Positions 7,869-15,739 of a stretch of 64,000 bases of DNA are shown one piece after another (position 1 is the stretch's first letter; each line of letters opens with the position of its first letter). The stretch covers positions 2,418,001 to 2,482,000 of the forward strand of contig NZ_CP091787.1 of the NCBI RefSeq assembly GCF_022024035.1, read 5' to 3'. A program made the position numbers and the translations under genes. The notes beneath the pieces are model-generated. The model made no database searches, was not told the DNA's origin, and saw only the letters and a list, made by a program, of their open reading frames with translations. The stretch is from Prevotella sp. E13-17 (GTDB taxonomy: Bacteria; Bacteroidota; Bacteroidia; Bacteroidales; Bacteroidaceae).

Positions 7869-9311
7869 ATGAAATACGACGATTTAAATCTTAAGAGAAT
7901 CCGCGAGGTACCTATCTTCGATGTCTGCTCCAAGCTCGGCATCTCGCTCTATGGCATGGGCAAAATCACCAAGCGTGCCAAGTGCTGGTACCACGACGAC
8001 AAGCATCCCTCGATACACGTCAACAAGAAAAAGAACATCTACAAGTGCTTCGTCTGTGGCAAAGGTGGCGACGTGATTAAGCTCGTGCAAGACTACGAGA
8101 ACAAAACCTTCCCCGAAGCCTGCGACTGGCTCGTCAACGAGTTCCACATCGTCCTGATTGATTCGGAACCGCTTTCAGCGGAAAGGTATAGCTCGACGGC
8201 CTTCAGCCCTCAGACATCAGCCAAAACCTCTCACTTCTCACCTCTCATCTCTCATCTCTCATCTTGCACCAAAGGCGCACTCACCCCTCTTCCCCCCGAC
8301 CTCGTTCAGAGGTCCTTGTCCCTGGATTCGCAATTCTGTAAATCCGCCATCTCCGCCGGCTATCTCACCGATAGCCAGCTGCGCCACGCGGCAGCCCGCT
8401 ACCGCCTTGGTTGTTCCAAGGACGGCGGCGTCATCTTCTGGCAGATCGACGACCAGCAGCGCGTGCGTACCGGCAAGATCATGTATTACCAGCCCGACTG
8501 TCACCGTGACAAGGAGCGCCACCCCACCTGGGTCCATGCCCTCATGAAGGATACTCTCCCTCCAAATTTCGAAATGCAACCATGTTTATTTGGTTTACAT
8601 CTTATAAATTCCCATCCCGACCCTCTGATGGGTCGAGGATACCTTAGTGAAAGAGCGACAGGAGGAGCGGTTAAGCCACCCAATATAGGGGGTGGTTTGG
8701 CGGGGGTGGATGCTTCTTTTAGTTCTTTTCTTCGCGCCGAAGAAAAGGACAGTTCACAAGAAAAGTTCGGCCTCCATCTGCTGACTCTGGAGCAGCCTAC
8801 GGCTGGAAATTCTTCAAAATCTAATTCAAAATTGAACAATTCTGAGACCAATTCTGTTAAATTTCCCAGCGAAGCTGGCCCTCAGACATCAGCCTTCAGC
8901 CCTCAGACATCAGCGGGAAGGTATAGCTCGACGGCACAATTTGACTTTCCCCTTCGGGCCGTCGAGCAAAACCTTCCCAGCGAAGCTGGCCCGAAAATAG
9001 CCATTGTGGAGTCAGAGAAAACGGCAATTATTCTTTCAGAAAAATTCCCCGACTTTATCTGGCTCTCATGCGGCGGCCTCCAAATGTTCAAACCAGAACT
9101 GCTGGAACCCCTGCTTCAGCACAGAATCATTATCTTCCCCGACACCGACCCACAAGGCGAAGCCTTCCGCCAGTGGACCCAGGTAGCCCTCGACGCCCAG
9201 CGCCTCTACAAGTTCCGCTATCCCCTCCGCGTCTCTCCCCTCCTGGAGCAGCACGCCACACCGGAACAGAAGGAAGCCAAGATAGACCTCGTGGACTTCC
9301 TCTTTAAATAA
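7869..9311 (+). CDS. CHC2 zinc-finger / Toprim-like primase with low-complexity insertions
   Basis: This is a DnaG-like primase of mobile-element type. The N-terminal zinc finger (residues ~37-65) has CWYH and CFVC ligand pairs, followed by GGDVIKLVQDYE. A central DUF6371-like block starts near residue 150, and a C-terminal Toprim-like region has IVESEKTAIIL and IIIFPDTDPQGE. The linkers at about 105-140 and 244-373 are low complexity and built from dispersed repeats (PQTSAFSPQTSAG, PSEAGP occurring twice). The reading frame stays open across them. The partner ATPase lies just upstream. Activity is not certain given the bulky insertions. Confidence 0.75.
   Translation: MKYDDLNLKRIREVPIFDVCSKLGISLYGMGKITKRAKCWYHDDKHPSIHVNKKKNIYKCFVCGKGGDVIKLVQDYENKTFPEACDWLVNEFHIVLIDSEPLSAERYSSTAFSPQTSAKTSHFSPLISHLSSCTKGALTPLPPDLVQRSLSLDSQFCKSAISAGYLTDSQLRHAAARYRLGCSKDGGVIFWQIDDQQRVRTGKIMYYQPDCHRDKERHPTWVHALMKDTLPPNFEMQPCLFGLHLINSHPDPLMGRGYLSERATGGAVKPPNIGGGLAGVDASFSSFLRAEEKDSSQEKFGLHLLTLEQPTAGNSSKSNSKLNNSETNSVKFPSEAGPQTSAFSPQTSAGRYSSTAQFDFPLRAVEQNLPSEAGPKIAIVESEKTAIILSEKFPDFIWLSCGGLQMFKPELLEPLLQHRIIIFPDTDPQGEAFRQWTQVALDAQRLYKFRYPLRVSPLLEQHATPEQKEAKIDLVDFLFK
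8184..8290. repeat. Dispersed repeat inserted in the primase gene (first linker)
   Basis: It contains GGTATAGCTCGACGGC, CCCTCAGACATCAGCC, tandem TCTCATCTCTCATC and a variant hairpin word TTGCACCAAAGGCGCAC, and is in frame with the primase. Confidence 0.75.
8862..8995. repeat. Dispersed repeat inserted in the primase gene (second linker)
   Basis: CCCAGCGAAGCTGGCCC occurs twice (about 8868 and 8978), CCTCAGACATCAGC twice, and GGTATAGCTCGACGGC is answered by the inverted GCCGTCGAGC. The whole block stays in frame. Confidence 0.7.
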
Positions 9312-9377
9312 CGTTTGGGGCCTCCAAACGCACCGTTTGAAGCCCCCAAACCCATCGTTTAACGCCCCCAAACTCCA
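9312..9377 (+). repeat. Three tandem 22-bp imperfect repeats (iteron-like)
   Basis: Units at 9312-9333, 9334-9355 and 9356-9377 share CGTTT-n4-GCCYCCAAAC. The first is also a perfect 7-bp inverted repeat (CGTTTGG/CCAAACG). They lie exactly between the primase stop and the DUF4248 start, in a cassette with replication-type proteins. They could bind protein or form hairpins in the mRNA. Confidence 0.6.
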
Positions 9378-9384
9378 AGACCCC

Positions 9385-9567
9385 ATGAATGCCATGTCCA
9401 AACTACAGCTGGCGCAATATGCCGGCGTCAGCGTAAAGACCCTCATGAGCTGGTGCGAGCCCTATAAGGACGAGCTCGCCGCCATGGGCATGAAGCCCAA
9501 CAACAAGGTACTGCCACCCCACATCGTCAAGTTCATCATCGCCAAATTCGACATCGACATCGAGTAG
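9385..9567 (+). CDS. DUF4248 domain-containing protein
   Basis: The 60-aa protein reads MNAMSKLQLAQYAGVSVKTL, with a helix-turn-helix-like N-terminus and VLPPHIVKFIIAKFDI at the end, as in DUF4248 proteins found beside the HU-like and smalltalk genes in Bacteroidales. The frame is open from a TTG at 9337, but those codons overlap the 22-bp repeats, so ATG at 9385 (or 9394) is preferred. DNA binding is an inference from the HTH-like pattern. Confidence 0.7.
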   Translation: MNAMSKLQLAQYAGVSVKTLMSWCEPYKDELAAMGMKPNNKVLPPHIVKFIIAKFDIDIE

Positions 9568-9635
9568 AAAGCAGAAGAAAGCGGAAGAAACGCGACGAGC
9601 CATCCCCAAGCGGAAAGCACCCCTCCCAAATGTTG

Positions 9636-9643
9636 TACCTTTG
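9636..9643 (+). promoter_or_regulatory. Putative -7 box for the HU-like gene
   Basis: TACCTTTG followed by CAG is a good TAnnTTTG match, 218 bases upstream of the HU-like ATG, leaving a long leader that contains two tandem repeats. Confidence 0.45.
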
Positions 9644-9726
9644 CAGTGTCAGAGACAAAACCTCTCCATACGAGATAAGGCCTGCTTCGCAGGGAAGGTA
9701 TACATTTCCCGCGACAGCGGCAAAAA

Positions 9727-9855
9727 CCGCTCGGCTCTGCCGCTTGGCTCTGCCAAGAATTATCCGCTCGGCTCTGCCGCTTGGCTCCGCCAAGAATTCT
9801 CATTTTTCATTTTTCATTTTTCAATTTTTCAATTTTTCAATTTTTCAATTTTTAA
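9727..9855. repeat. 37-bp tandem duplication and T-rich pentamer run
   Basis: A 37-base unit starting CCGCTCGGCTCTGCCGCTTG occurs twice in a row (9727-9763, 9764-9800) and contains the palindromes CGGCTCTGCCG and TTGGCTCTGCCAA. It is followed by TTTTTCA repeats up to about 9855, immediately before the HU-like ATG. Confidence 0.75.
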
Positions 9856-9860
9856 TTATC

Positions 9861-10310
9861 ATGCCCGTACTTTACAAAACTTACGTCAACCAGGTGAAAA
9901 ACTCAAAGATGTTCGGCAAAGTCTATGCCCGCATCGTGTCACTGAAAACCATGACCTACCAGGAGCTGTGCAAGCACATGGCAGAACACAACTCCGTGTA
10001 CGGCTCAGACGTCTGTCTGGGCGTCGCCAACAAACTACAGTCCTGCATCCTCGAGCAGCTGCTCGAAGGCAAGAAGGTACAGTTCGGTGACCTCGGCACG
10101 TTCTATCTCTCTGCCCGCACCAACGGTGCCGACACCCTTGACGACTTCAACATCAGCAGCAATGTGAAAGGCATCTACCTGCGCTTCCAGCCCAGCCGTG
10201 TGGACCTGAACGACCTCTCGTCGAAGACCCTCAAGAAGCGAGCCTCATTCCTCAACGTGAAGGAGCTGGCAGGTCTGAAAGACGCGGAAGACAGCAACGA
10301 CAATGAGTAA
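9861..10310 (+). CDS. HU-like DNA-binding protein
   Basis: The 149-aa protein belongs to the Bacteroidetes HU-related group: an N-terminal MPVLYKTYVNQVKNSKMFGK followed by a helical region and the beta-arm FGDLGTFYLSARTNGAD. It probably bends or coats DNA. ATG at 9861 directly follows the T-rich repeat run; the frame is open further upstream, but there it consists of repeats. It is the fourth gene of the cassette, with the smalltalk ORF 22 bases downstream. Confidence 0.85.
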   Translation: MPVLYKTYVNQVKNSKMFGKVYARIVSLKTMTYQELCKHMAEHNSVYGSDVCLGVANKLQSCILEQLLEGKKVQFGDLGTFYLSARTNGADTLDDFNISSNVKGIYLRFQPSRVDLNDLSSKTLKKRASFLNVKELAGLKDAEDSNDNE

Positions 10311-10332
10311 CCAACCCCTAAAACCTTAAATC

Positions 10333-10425
10333 ATGACTTCAAAAATCAAACCCATCATCCAGTTTATCATCACCATTCTCACAGCCATCCTTAGCAGCTT
10401 CTGCGTGCAGAGCTGCATATGTTAA
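10333..10425 (+). CDS. Smalltalk protein (30-aa membrane peptide)
   Basis: The 30-codon ORF starts MTSKIKPIIQFIITILTAIL and ends with a Cys-containing tail (SFCVQSCIC). The hydrophobic centre predicts one membrane segment, and the sequence matches the 'smalltalk' family known between the HU-like and amidase genes of Bacteroidales. Function is unknown. Spacing to the amidase gene is 21 bases. Confidence 0.85.
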   Translation: MTSKIKPIIQFIITILTAILSSFCVQSCIC

Positions 10426-10446
10426 CCACAAAAGGAAAACCATACC

Positions 10447-10869
10447 ATGAGAAACATCACCATGATCATCATCCACTGCAGCGCCACGCGAAGTGACCGT
10501 CCCTTCCCGGTCACCTCGCTCATCGCCTGCCACCGCCAGCGCTTCGGTTACACCGGCTACCACTACTATATCACCCGCAACGGCCAGACCCACCAGACCC
10601 GCCATGAGAACCTGGTGGGAGCCCATGCCAAGGGCTACAACACCCACAGCATCGGCATCTGCTACGAAGGAGGCCTCTTGCCCAACGGCCATCCCGCCGA
10701 CACCCGTACCGAAGCCCAGAAGGCAGCCCTCTGGCATCTCCTCCAGAGTCTGCTGGCCGACTACCCCCAGGCCCGCATCCTCGGTCACTGTGAGCTCCCC
10801 GGAGTCACCAAGACCTGTCCCAACTTCCTCGCCAGCCGCGAGTATGCCGACCTGCAGCCCGCTGCCTAA
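10447..10869 (+). CDS. N-acetylmuramoyl-L-alanine amidase (Amidase_2/PGRP fold)
   Basis: This predicted peptidoglycan amidase cleaves the MurNAc-L-Ala bond. Zinc ligands fit the T7-lysozyme/PGRP pattern: His in IIIHCSATR, His in VGAHAKGYN, Cys in KTCPNF; the GHCELPGV strand is typical. At 140 aa there is no extra domain and no clear signal peptide. It is the last gene of the cassette and is closed by a strong terminator. Homologues often lie beside capsule loci in Bacteroidales, as here; phage origin is possible. Confidence 0.9.
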   Translation: MRNITMIIIHCSATRSDRPFPVTSLIACHRQRFGYTGYHYYITRNGQTHQTRHENLVGAHAKGYNTHSIGICYEGGLLPNGHPADTRTEAQKAALWHLLQSLLADYPQARILGHCELPGVTKTCPNFLASREYADLQPAA

Positions 10870-10914
10870 ACAAATCATCGCCCGGACCGCAATGGTCCGG
10901 GCGATGATTTGTTT
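10868..10914 (+). terminator. Strong terminator after the amidase gene
   Basis: A perfect 21-bp inverted repeat (arms 10868-10888 and 10894-10914, loop GCAAT) begins inside the stop codon and ends in GTTTT. It closes the plus-strand cassette. Confidence 0.85.
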
Positions 10915-11484
10915 TACCCCATGTGTCAGGATCCGTCCCCAGACATACCCTTTTGTGCATTTTCACCTTTATTCCCCCGCTCCACCCCTAAATCGGTATC
11001 ATCCTTTCAGTCTGATGTCGTTCTTATCATTCATGGGGCTCTCTGCCCCATACCCCGAGTGTATTTATGGCATAGATTATTAAAAACATCAAGGTTCACC
11101 CGATGGGCAAAGGCTCGAGACCATACCTTTAGAATCACTTGAGAAGGGATGGCTATAATGCAGGGTGCGTAAGCCATTAAACACGCCATGGCGAATCCCG
11201 AAGGGACGAAAGCTTGAGAGCCATACTAGAATTTTTGCGTAGGCCGGTCTCTGGCCGTAGCAAATTGAGCCCTTGCCAACGATTGGTGAGGGCTGGGAGT
11301 GGTTCGAAGCCCTCCTTAGGCATGCAAGGAGGGTTGGGTGGTTGTGGCCCTTGCAGGGGCACCCTGCATTCTTTTAGTCGTTGTACTTTGTAAAAGCGGC
11401 AAAGCCAAGCGATAGCCGCCCCTCGTTAGGGGCTCTAACGTGACGAGGAACCTGCCCCACTGTCACTTTTCGTCATCGTTTTGA
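10915..11484. other. Gene-free, highly structured intergenic stretch; candidate RNA at 11159-11368
   Basis: No convincing ORF is present. An 11-bp inverted repeat ATGCAGGGTGC / GCACCCTGCAT (11159-11169, 11358-11368) encloses ~190 bases with further stems, including a perfect CCCTCCTT/AAGGAGGG and GCCCTTGCC paired with GGTGAGGGC. A ~30-base direct repeat (CGATGGGCAAAGGCTCGAGA and a variant) occurs about 97 bases apart. At 11440-11466 there is a REP-like word (GTGAC-GAGGAACCTGCCCC-ACT-GTCAC) related to those beside the transposases at 18-25 kb. I do not recognise an RNA family. Confidence 0.45.
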
Positions 11485-11691
11485 TTACAAGTTATCAGTC
11501 TTTACAGGTCCCAAACACTCTCCAAACAAAGCCAGCACATCGTTAACCTTGTCCATTCGTAATGTCTGCTTACCTTGTTCCAGGTCCCTGACAAACCTGA
11601 GCCCCACACCGGCCCTCTCAGCCATTTCCACCTGCGAGAGCCCGTATCTCTTACGTTTTTCCTTTAAATGTTCCGATAAAGCCATACTCAA
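11485..11691 (-). CDS. Xre/HipB-like transcriptional regulator
   Basis: The 68-aa protein is a single Xre-type helix-turn-helix: LKEKRKRYGLSQVEMAERAG then VRDLEQGKQTLRMDKVNDVL, close to HipB antitoxins. No HipA kinase gene is adjacent, so it is an orphan here. Three operator-like palindromes with identical geometry overlap its promoter region, pointing to autorepression. Confidence 0.85.
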   Translation of the reverse strand: MSMALSEHLKEKRKRYGLSQVEMAERAGVGLRFVRDLEQGKQTLRMDKVNDVLALFGECLGPVKTDNL

Positions 11692-11795
11692 TTATACCTT
11701 TTCGGGTACAAAAATACATAATACCGCATAAAATTATATCATATCGGGTATATTTTTAAGTATTCTTGCCAAAATTATACCCGTTAAGGTATAAT
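11691..11795 (-). promoter_or_regulatory. Promoter and three operator palindromes of the Xre regulator
   Basis: Three sites have the form ATTATAYC-N6-GGTAYAWT: 11691-11712 (one mismatch), 11733-11754 and 11774-11795 (perfect). Centres are 42 and 41 bp apart, about four helical turns, so bound dimers would lie on one face. A minus-strand -7 box TATTTTTG (11709-11716) overlaps the first site. The layout resembles HipB operators in style. Binding by the adjacent regulator is inferred. Confidence 0.7.
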
Positions 11796-11981
11796 TCAAT
11801 ATCCACAGCAAAGCAGACCAGGGAACGGAGCTCAAATTCCTCGGTTTTTCCGAATTAGCCGTAGTTTTTCCAGTTTTTCGGAGCCGGAAATCACACTTTT
11901 TATACTAATGCAAAAAATAGAGGAAATTCCCCCAAAATTTCCCCTAATTCCTCATATTTAACAATAGTTATCTATAAAAAG

Positions 11982-13094
11982 TCACTTCACCAAATCCTTA
12001 GCACCTACCTCTTTGAGAGGACCATGATAAGCCCACCTCGGTTTGATCTTATTCAAGAATTCCCGCTCATGCGCCTTCCAATAGTCAACGATTTCCGCCT
12101 TTTCAGCTTCAGCAAACCACTGTATATTGTCAGTTCTGACACCTATCTCCTTCTCTTCCAGATAACCTTTCAATTCCTCTTCGCTCCTGTTCGCGAAATA
12201 GCGTTTTCTCGCCTCCTCAAAAGCCCATAACGAGAATTCCTTTCCTTCTACAATTCTTTTCCTTATCCTCTCATTCAACAGCTCCTTTGGGAAAAGCCTA
12301 TTGCTGCGGTTCGTATAGTTAAAGACCAGTTCGTTTACTCTGGCATCATGTCTGAACAGGTTTTTCTGAGTCAGGTCGTTAAAGTTCTCACCTTTCTCCA
12401 TCTTAAACACATATGCAGACTGTCTTCCTGGTCTTGCCAGTGGCTGCATTCCCACCACATCCACTCTTTGCTTTTTATCGAATGAAGGCAGCATCGGTAT
12501 TTCATTATAGAGGTAAAAGGCTCCATAAGGATGCTTGTCTATATCCGTTATGGGCGAGTACGTGTCTGAAGCATAGTCGTAGGTGGTGGCTGCAAAAAAT
12601 GCAGCAGTCCACACGTCTAATGTCAGGTCCATATACTCCGTTTTGATGCCATAATGCTGTGCCATCCCGTCATATCCAATCCTAAAGAAAAGCGGATGCC
12701 AGTTCCCTACAGGATCCTGAGCTTGGATACCACGTTCCACGATGCCCGTGATGGGGTAATCCCTCATCAGCAACTCCATCTCACACCGTTTTACGCGTTC
12801 AACAAATATCTCCGCCTCGCCCATTCCTTTTCTATAGAGCGATGGGTAGCACTCCTCGTGATAGCTGCTCTCACCTCGGTAGTAACTATGTTGAATCGGA
12901 GACAGCGGCAGCAGAATGCTTGTCCCGTCTTCCATCAGCAGCGGTTCAAAGAATCCCTTTTGCAGATGTGTCGGGAATGCACCTTTAAACACGGAGAGTT
13001 CTGTTCTCAATTCCACATTGTGCTCTCCTGCCAGATAATAGTCTATCAAGTCCAGCAGTGTCGGCAGTTTTGCTATCTCTTCCTTTGTCATCAT
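11982..13094 (-). CDS. FRG domain-containing protein
   Basis: The 370-aa protein carries the FRG signature: HSYYRGESSYHEECYPSLYR near residues 68-87, then MAQHYGIKTEYMDLTLD, and later QSAYVF. FRG proteins are common in defence and mobile islands but their activity is unsettled. The ~110 C-terminal residues are charged and helical. Its start overlaps the stop of the TPR-like gene by 4 bp, so the two are translationally coupled, at the end of a minus-strand run from 18.4 kb. Confidence 0.8.
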   Translation of the reverse strand: MMTKEEIAKLPTLLDLIDYYLAGEHNVELRTELSVFKGAFPTHLQKGFFEPLLMEDGTSILLPLSPIQHSYYRGESSYHEECYPSLYRKGMGEAEIFVERVKRCEMELLMRDYPITGIVERGIQAQDPVGNWHPLFFRIGYDGMAQHYGIKTEYMDLTLDVWTAAFFAATTYDYASDTYSPITDIDKHPYGAFYLYNEIPMLPSFDKKQRVDVVGMQPLARPGRQSAYVFKMEKGENFNDLTQKNLFRHDARVNELVFNYTNRSNRLFPKELLNERIRKRIVEGKEFSLWAFEEARKRYFANRSEEELKGYLEEKEIGVRTDNIQWFAEAEKAEIVDYWKAHEREFLNKIKPRWAYHGPLKEVGAKDLVK

Positions 13095-14077
13095 TGGTTT
13101 CCCTGTTGCACTTGAGTATTACGAATAGTCCGAATATAGCCCTCGCAATCTTTGATGTCTTGATAAGCGTTCACACGCTGGTAAAAAGCCAATGCTTTCT
13201 CTATCGATGCAATATCAACATATATCAGCCCGTATGTGCGATAATAGAAAGCCTGGTCCGATTCGAGTAGCAGTTTGTCAACATCCACCATCCCTATGTA
13301 GGCCTTGGCTTGCTGATGAAACCTCTCCATATCCTTTTCAGTAAACCGACTCCTATATTTGGGCATATTGTACATCGCCAGATAGCTCATCGCCATATAC
13401 ATCCGCGTCCCCATCAGTTCCTGCTCTTGATGGTTGATCATATAGTATTGTTCCGCCTTTTGAAGCAACGACAGTCCTGTTGCCCCTTGTCCCAAATAGG
13501 AGAACATCCGAGACATCTCACGGTAGCACATGGCTATGCGGTCTTCATCACCCTCCTGCTCTGCTTCGCCAAGGGCTTCACAAAGAGTATTGATTCTATA
13601 TTCCGGTCCGGTCATGCTTGTCTCTATACCACCCAACGTGTATAGGAGCCTTTGCCTAACATCGGAAGTACAGTCCAAGTCCAGAGCTTCCCTTAGCACC
13701 ACACATGCGTCAGCCAGCCGGCCCTGTCTCGCCATCAACACAGCTTTAAGGTCCCTGTGTATTCCCTCCATATTGATAGGTATCATCCGACCGACGGCAT
13801 ATCGCTCAAACAACAAGATGGGTTGCCAAGCCCTTTCAAATTCATTTCTGTTCAAGAAGATGGACGTTCTAACATTCAGGTAGTTCAACACCACCGACAG
13901 ACTATAATCGTTCAGTGTGAGGAGGTATCTGTCCAGCCCATACTGCACAAATACCTCCTCACACAGCTGATATGCCCGCTCAATCTCCGCAGGAGTATCG
14001 AGCATAGCCATCACCCTCGTCTTATAGTCAATCTCGTCAATAAACATCCACGTTTTGGCAAACATATTGCATAACAA
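13091..14077 (-). CDS. TPR-like helical repeat protein
   Basis: No catalytic motif is visible. The 328-aa sequence is a series of helix pairs with TPR-like spacing, such as ACVVLREALDLD and MCYREMSRMFSYLGQG, and EKALAFYQRVNAYQD near the end. A scaffold or sensor role is inferred only from the repeats. It is coupled (ATGA overlap) to the FRG gene downstream. The ATG is either residue 1 (MLCNM) or residue 5. Confidence 0.55.
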   Translation of the reverse strand: MLCNMFAKTWMFIDEIDYKTRVMAMLDTPAEIERAYQLCEEVFVQYGLDRYLLTLNDYSLSVVLNYLNVRTSIFLNRNEFERAWQPILLFERYAVGRMIPINMEGIHRDLKAVLMARQGRLADACVVLREALDLDCTSDVRQRLLYTLGGIETSMTGPEYRINTLCEALGEAEQEGDEDRIAMCYREMSRMFSYLGQGATGLSLLQKAEQYYMINHQEQELMGTRMYMAMSYLAMYNMPKYRSRFTEKDMERFHQQAKAYIGMVDVDKLLLESDQAFYYRTYGLIYVDIASIEKALAFYQRVNAYQDIKDCEGYIRTIRNTQVQQGNQ

Positions 14078-14115
14078 TAATCTAAATCGTCCATTCTACC
14101 TCCTATACAGTTCCG

Positions 14116-14313
14116 TCAGTTCCAGAAGTTTTCTAAACTTCTCAACCTCTCCGTCTTCATCGTTCCAGCATTTAGCTGCTTTCTATTATGCTTCAACCAC
14201 GTATAATAGTCACCTTTCTCCTCAGCGTTATACTTAGACGGATTCCGCTTATTCGTTTCTATGAAGCTCTTCACCTCATTATATTTGGCCAACCATCTCT
14301 CCTCTTGCGTCAT
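14116..14313 (-). CDS. Small HA-domain-like protein, paralogue of 4992-5234
   Basis: The 65-aa protein is a single helicase-associated-like repeat: MTQEERWLAKYNEVKSFIET, then KRNPSKYN and YTWLKHNRKQLNAGTMK. The relative at 4992 has the same order of blocks, so the pair arose by duplication or common transfer. It sits 38 bases upstream of the TPR-like gene on the same strand. Confidence 0.6.
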   Translation of the reverse strand: MTQEERWLAKYNEVKSFIETNKRNPSKYNAEEKGDYYTWLKHNRKQLNAGTMKTERLRSLENFWN

Positions 14314-14382
14314 ATCTTGTCACAATTATAGTGAAAATAAAACAATCATTTTTCATCATATGCCATTCCATATGGCGATAAA

Positions 14383-15186
14383 CTACGGCTTAAGTCCTGA
14401 TTTAAACACATACACCACATGCTTCACCCCCTCTGGATCATTCTTGCAGCACTCTCCATAAGTTTTCCCCGAACCACAAGGACACTTCGACTCTTCTGTC
14501 AAATCAGGGAACTCGTCGGGACTTTTGTGAATATGTTTGGTCGTATAATACCATGGCTTATATGGATCATCCCATGCTCTCATGATTTTCTCCAATATGC
14601 CATAATCATAATGGTCGGTTTGATCACCTTCTTTTCCCCTCAGAAAAGCTACAGCGTATTTATGTTCTGGATTAAATACAATATCTACACCTTCCAACTC
14701 TGCTTTCTTCACAATGTCTATACACAACTCTCCGTTATACACATGACCAGGGAAATGACCACAGTGATGGCGTATAGATCTTTTCTTACCACAGATACAA
14801 CATGTTCTCTCCTTGACAATGATGACTGTACTGAAGAATACTCTATATGGATAGAGACTTTGCAACTGTTTCACCATCGTTTCTATATACGACACTGCAT
14901 TCTTGGTTCCAGGGAAATTCCGCAAAAGGTGTGTTATTCCTATCTCTATTTGTTCCAACAAGCACCAAGCCTCATAATATTGCTTATTACGAAGCATCTC
15001 GTATGCCTTTCTGTAATCACGGTGCAAACTAATAATTTCCAGCGTTGCCCATGCCACATTGGCATTCTCCTCGTCGTGCTGTTGCTGATAGCCCTTCCTT
15101 AACGCATCTACTTCCTTGATCGTTGCATCATAGTCAAAGCCATCTTCCAACAGGTGAGATAGTATCTCCTGCGCCTTATTATTCAT
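14383..15186 (-). CDS. SEC-C motif protein
   Basis: The C-terminus holds a SEC-C zinc motif, CPCGSGKTYGECC. An internal CCICGKKRSIRHHCGHFPGH adds a second Cys/His cluster that could bind metal. The frame is open to 15243, but ATG at 15186 (MNNKAQEIL) overlaps the upstream stop by 8 bp, a usual coupled arrangement, and is preferred (267 aa). The rest is helical with no recognised domain. The Cys/His cluster could be a degenerate HNH-like site, but the second half was not identified. Confidence 0.6.
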   Translation of the reverse strand: MNNKAQEILSHLLEDGFDYDATIKEVDALRKGYQQQHDEENANVAWATLEIISLHRDYRKAYEMLRNKQYYEAWCLLEQIEIGITHLLRNFPGTKNAVSYIETMVKQLQSLYPYRVFFSTVIIVKERTCCICGKKRSIRHHCGHFPGHVYNGELCIDIVKKAELEGVDIVFNPEHKYAVAFLRGKEGDQTDHYDYGILEKIMRAWDDPYKPWYYTTKHIHKSPDEFPDLTEESKCPCGSGKTYGECCKNDPEGVKHVVYVFKSGLKP

Positions 15187-15700
15187 TCCACATTTTCTGT
15201 ATTTCTGCTGCAACTTTCTTATAGTCCGCTGCAGGGCCTTCATATTGGAACTCCTTCTTCTTACCCAAAGTATCCTCTACAGTGATTGTAAAACTAACCG
15301 TTGCCGGTTGTTGATATTCTGGGACATCTACTTCTTTGACAACGGGACCGGGTTCCGTAAGCCGGTCATAAATGTAATTCCCCACAAGATTAAGAAATAA
15401 TGGCAAAGCAACTGATACTACCAAGAAACTGCCCAGTCGTAATGTCCTAGAGTTCAATTCTATCTCTTCATAGTCTTCGTCAGCTATGCATATCTCCATT
15501 TTATCACCCAAATGCGACTTAAGGAGAGCATACAAATCCATTGTTCCTACCATGAACGCCTTAGGTTGATCCTGTATCATCGAAGGTACAATCAGTACAT
15601 CTGCAGCCATCACATTCTGTCTCAAATCCTCTGGCAGTCCAACTATTTCCATCCACTCATCACGACTGCGAGTTGCATCATTTATCTTCAAGTTTTCCAT
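15179..15700 (-). CDS. Hypothetical protein with one transmembrane helix
   Basis: The 173-aa protein has a soluble N-terminal half, a hydrophobic segment LGSFLVVSVALPLFLNLVG at about residues 91-109, and a C-terminal half that would lie on the other side of the membrane (PATVSFTITVEDTLGKKKE). I do not recognise the family. It starts 39 bases downstream of the truncated NACHT gene and overlaps the SEC-C gene start, so it probably belonged to the same operon. Confidence 0.55.
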   Translation of the reverse strand: MENLKINDATRSRDEWMEIVGLPEDLRQNVMAADVLIVPSMIQDQPKAFMVGTMDLYALLKSHLGDKMEICIADEDYEEIELNSRTLRLGSFLVVSVALPLFLNLVGNYIYDRLTEPGPVVKEVDVPEYQQPATVSFTITVEDTLGKKKEFQYEGPAADYKKVAAEIQKMWNE

Positions 15701-15739
15701 ACTTTGACACTATAGTTTTAACCATAATTCTATTATTCT

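Noticed and set aside
6470..10869. Prophage, suggested by the amidase, primase and HU-like genes
   Set aside because: No capsid, terminase, portal or tail genes occur, and the gene set matches the widespread Bacteroidales cassette with DUF4248 and smalltalk.
11270..11300. Possible tRNA because of a GGTTCGAAG word
   Set aside because: No acceptor stem or anticodon arm can be drawn around it. No tRNA or rRNA gene was found anywhere in the window.
11159..11368. Possible group II intron (GTGCG-like 5' end, large folded region)
   Set aside because: No domain V hairpin with the expected AGC...GAAA...GTTC pattern and no intron-encoded protein were seen, so it is reported only as an unassigned structured region.
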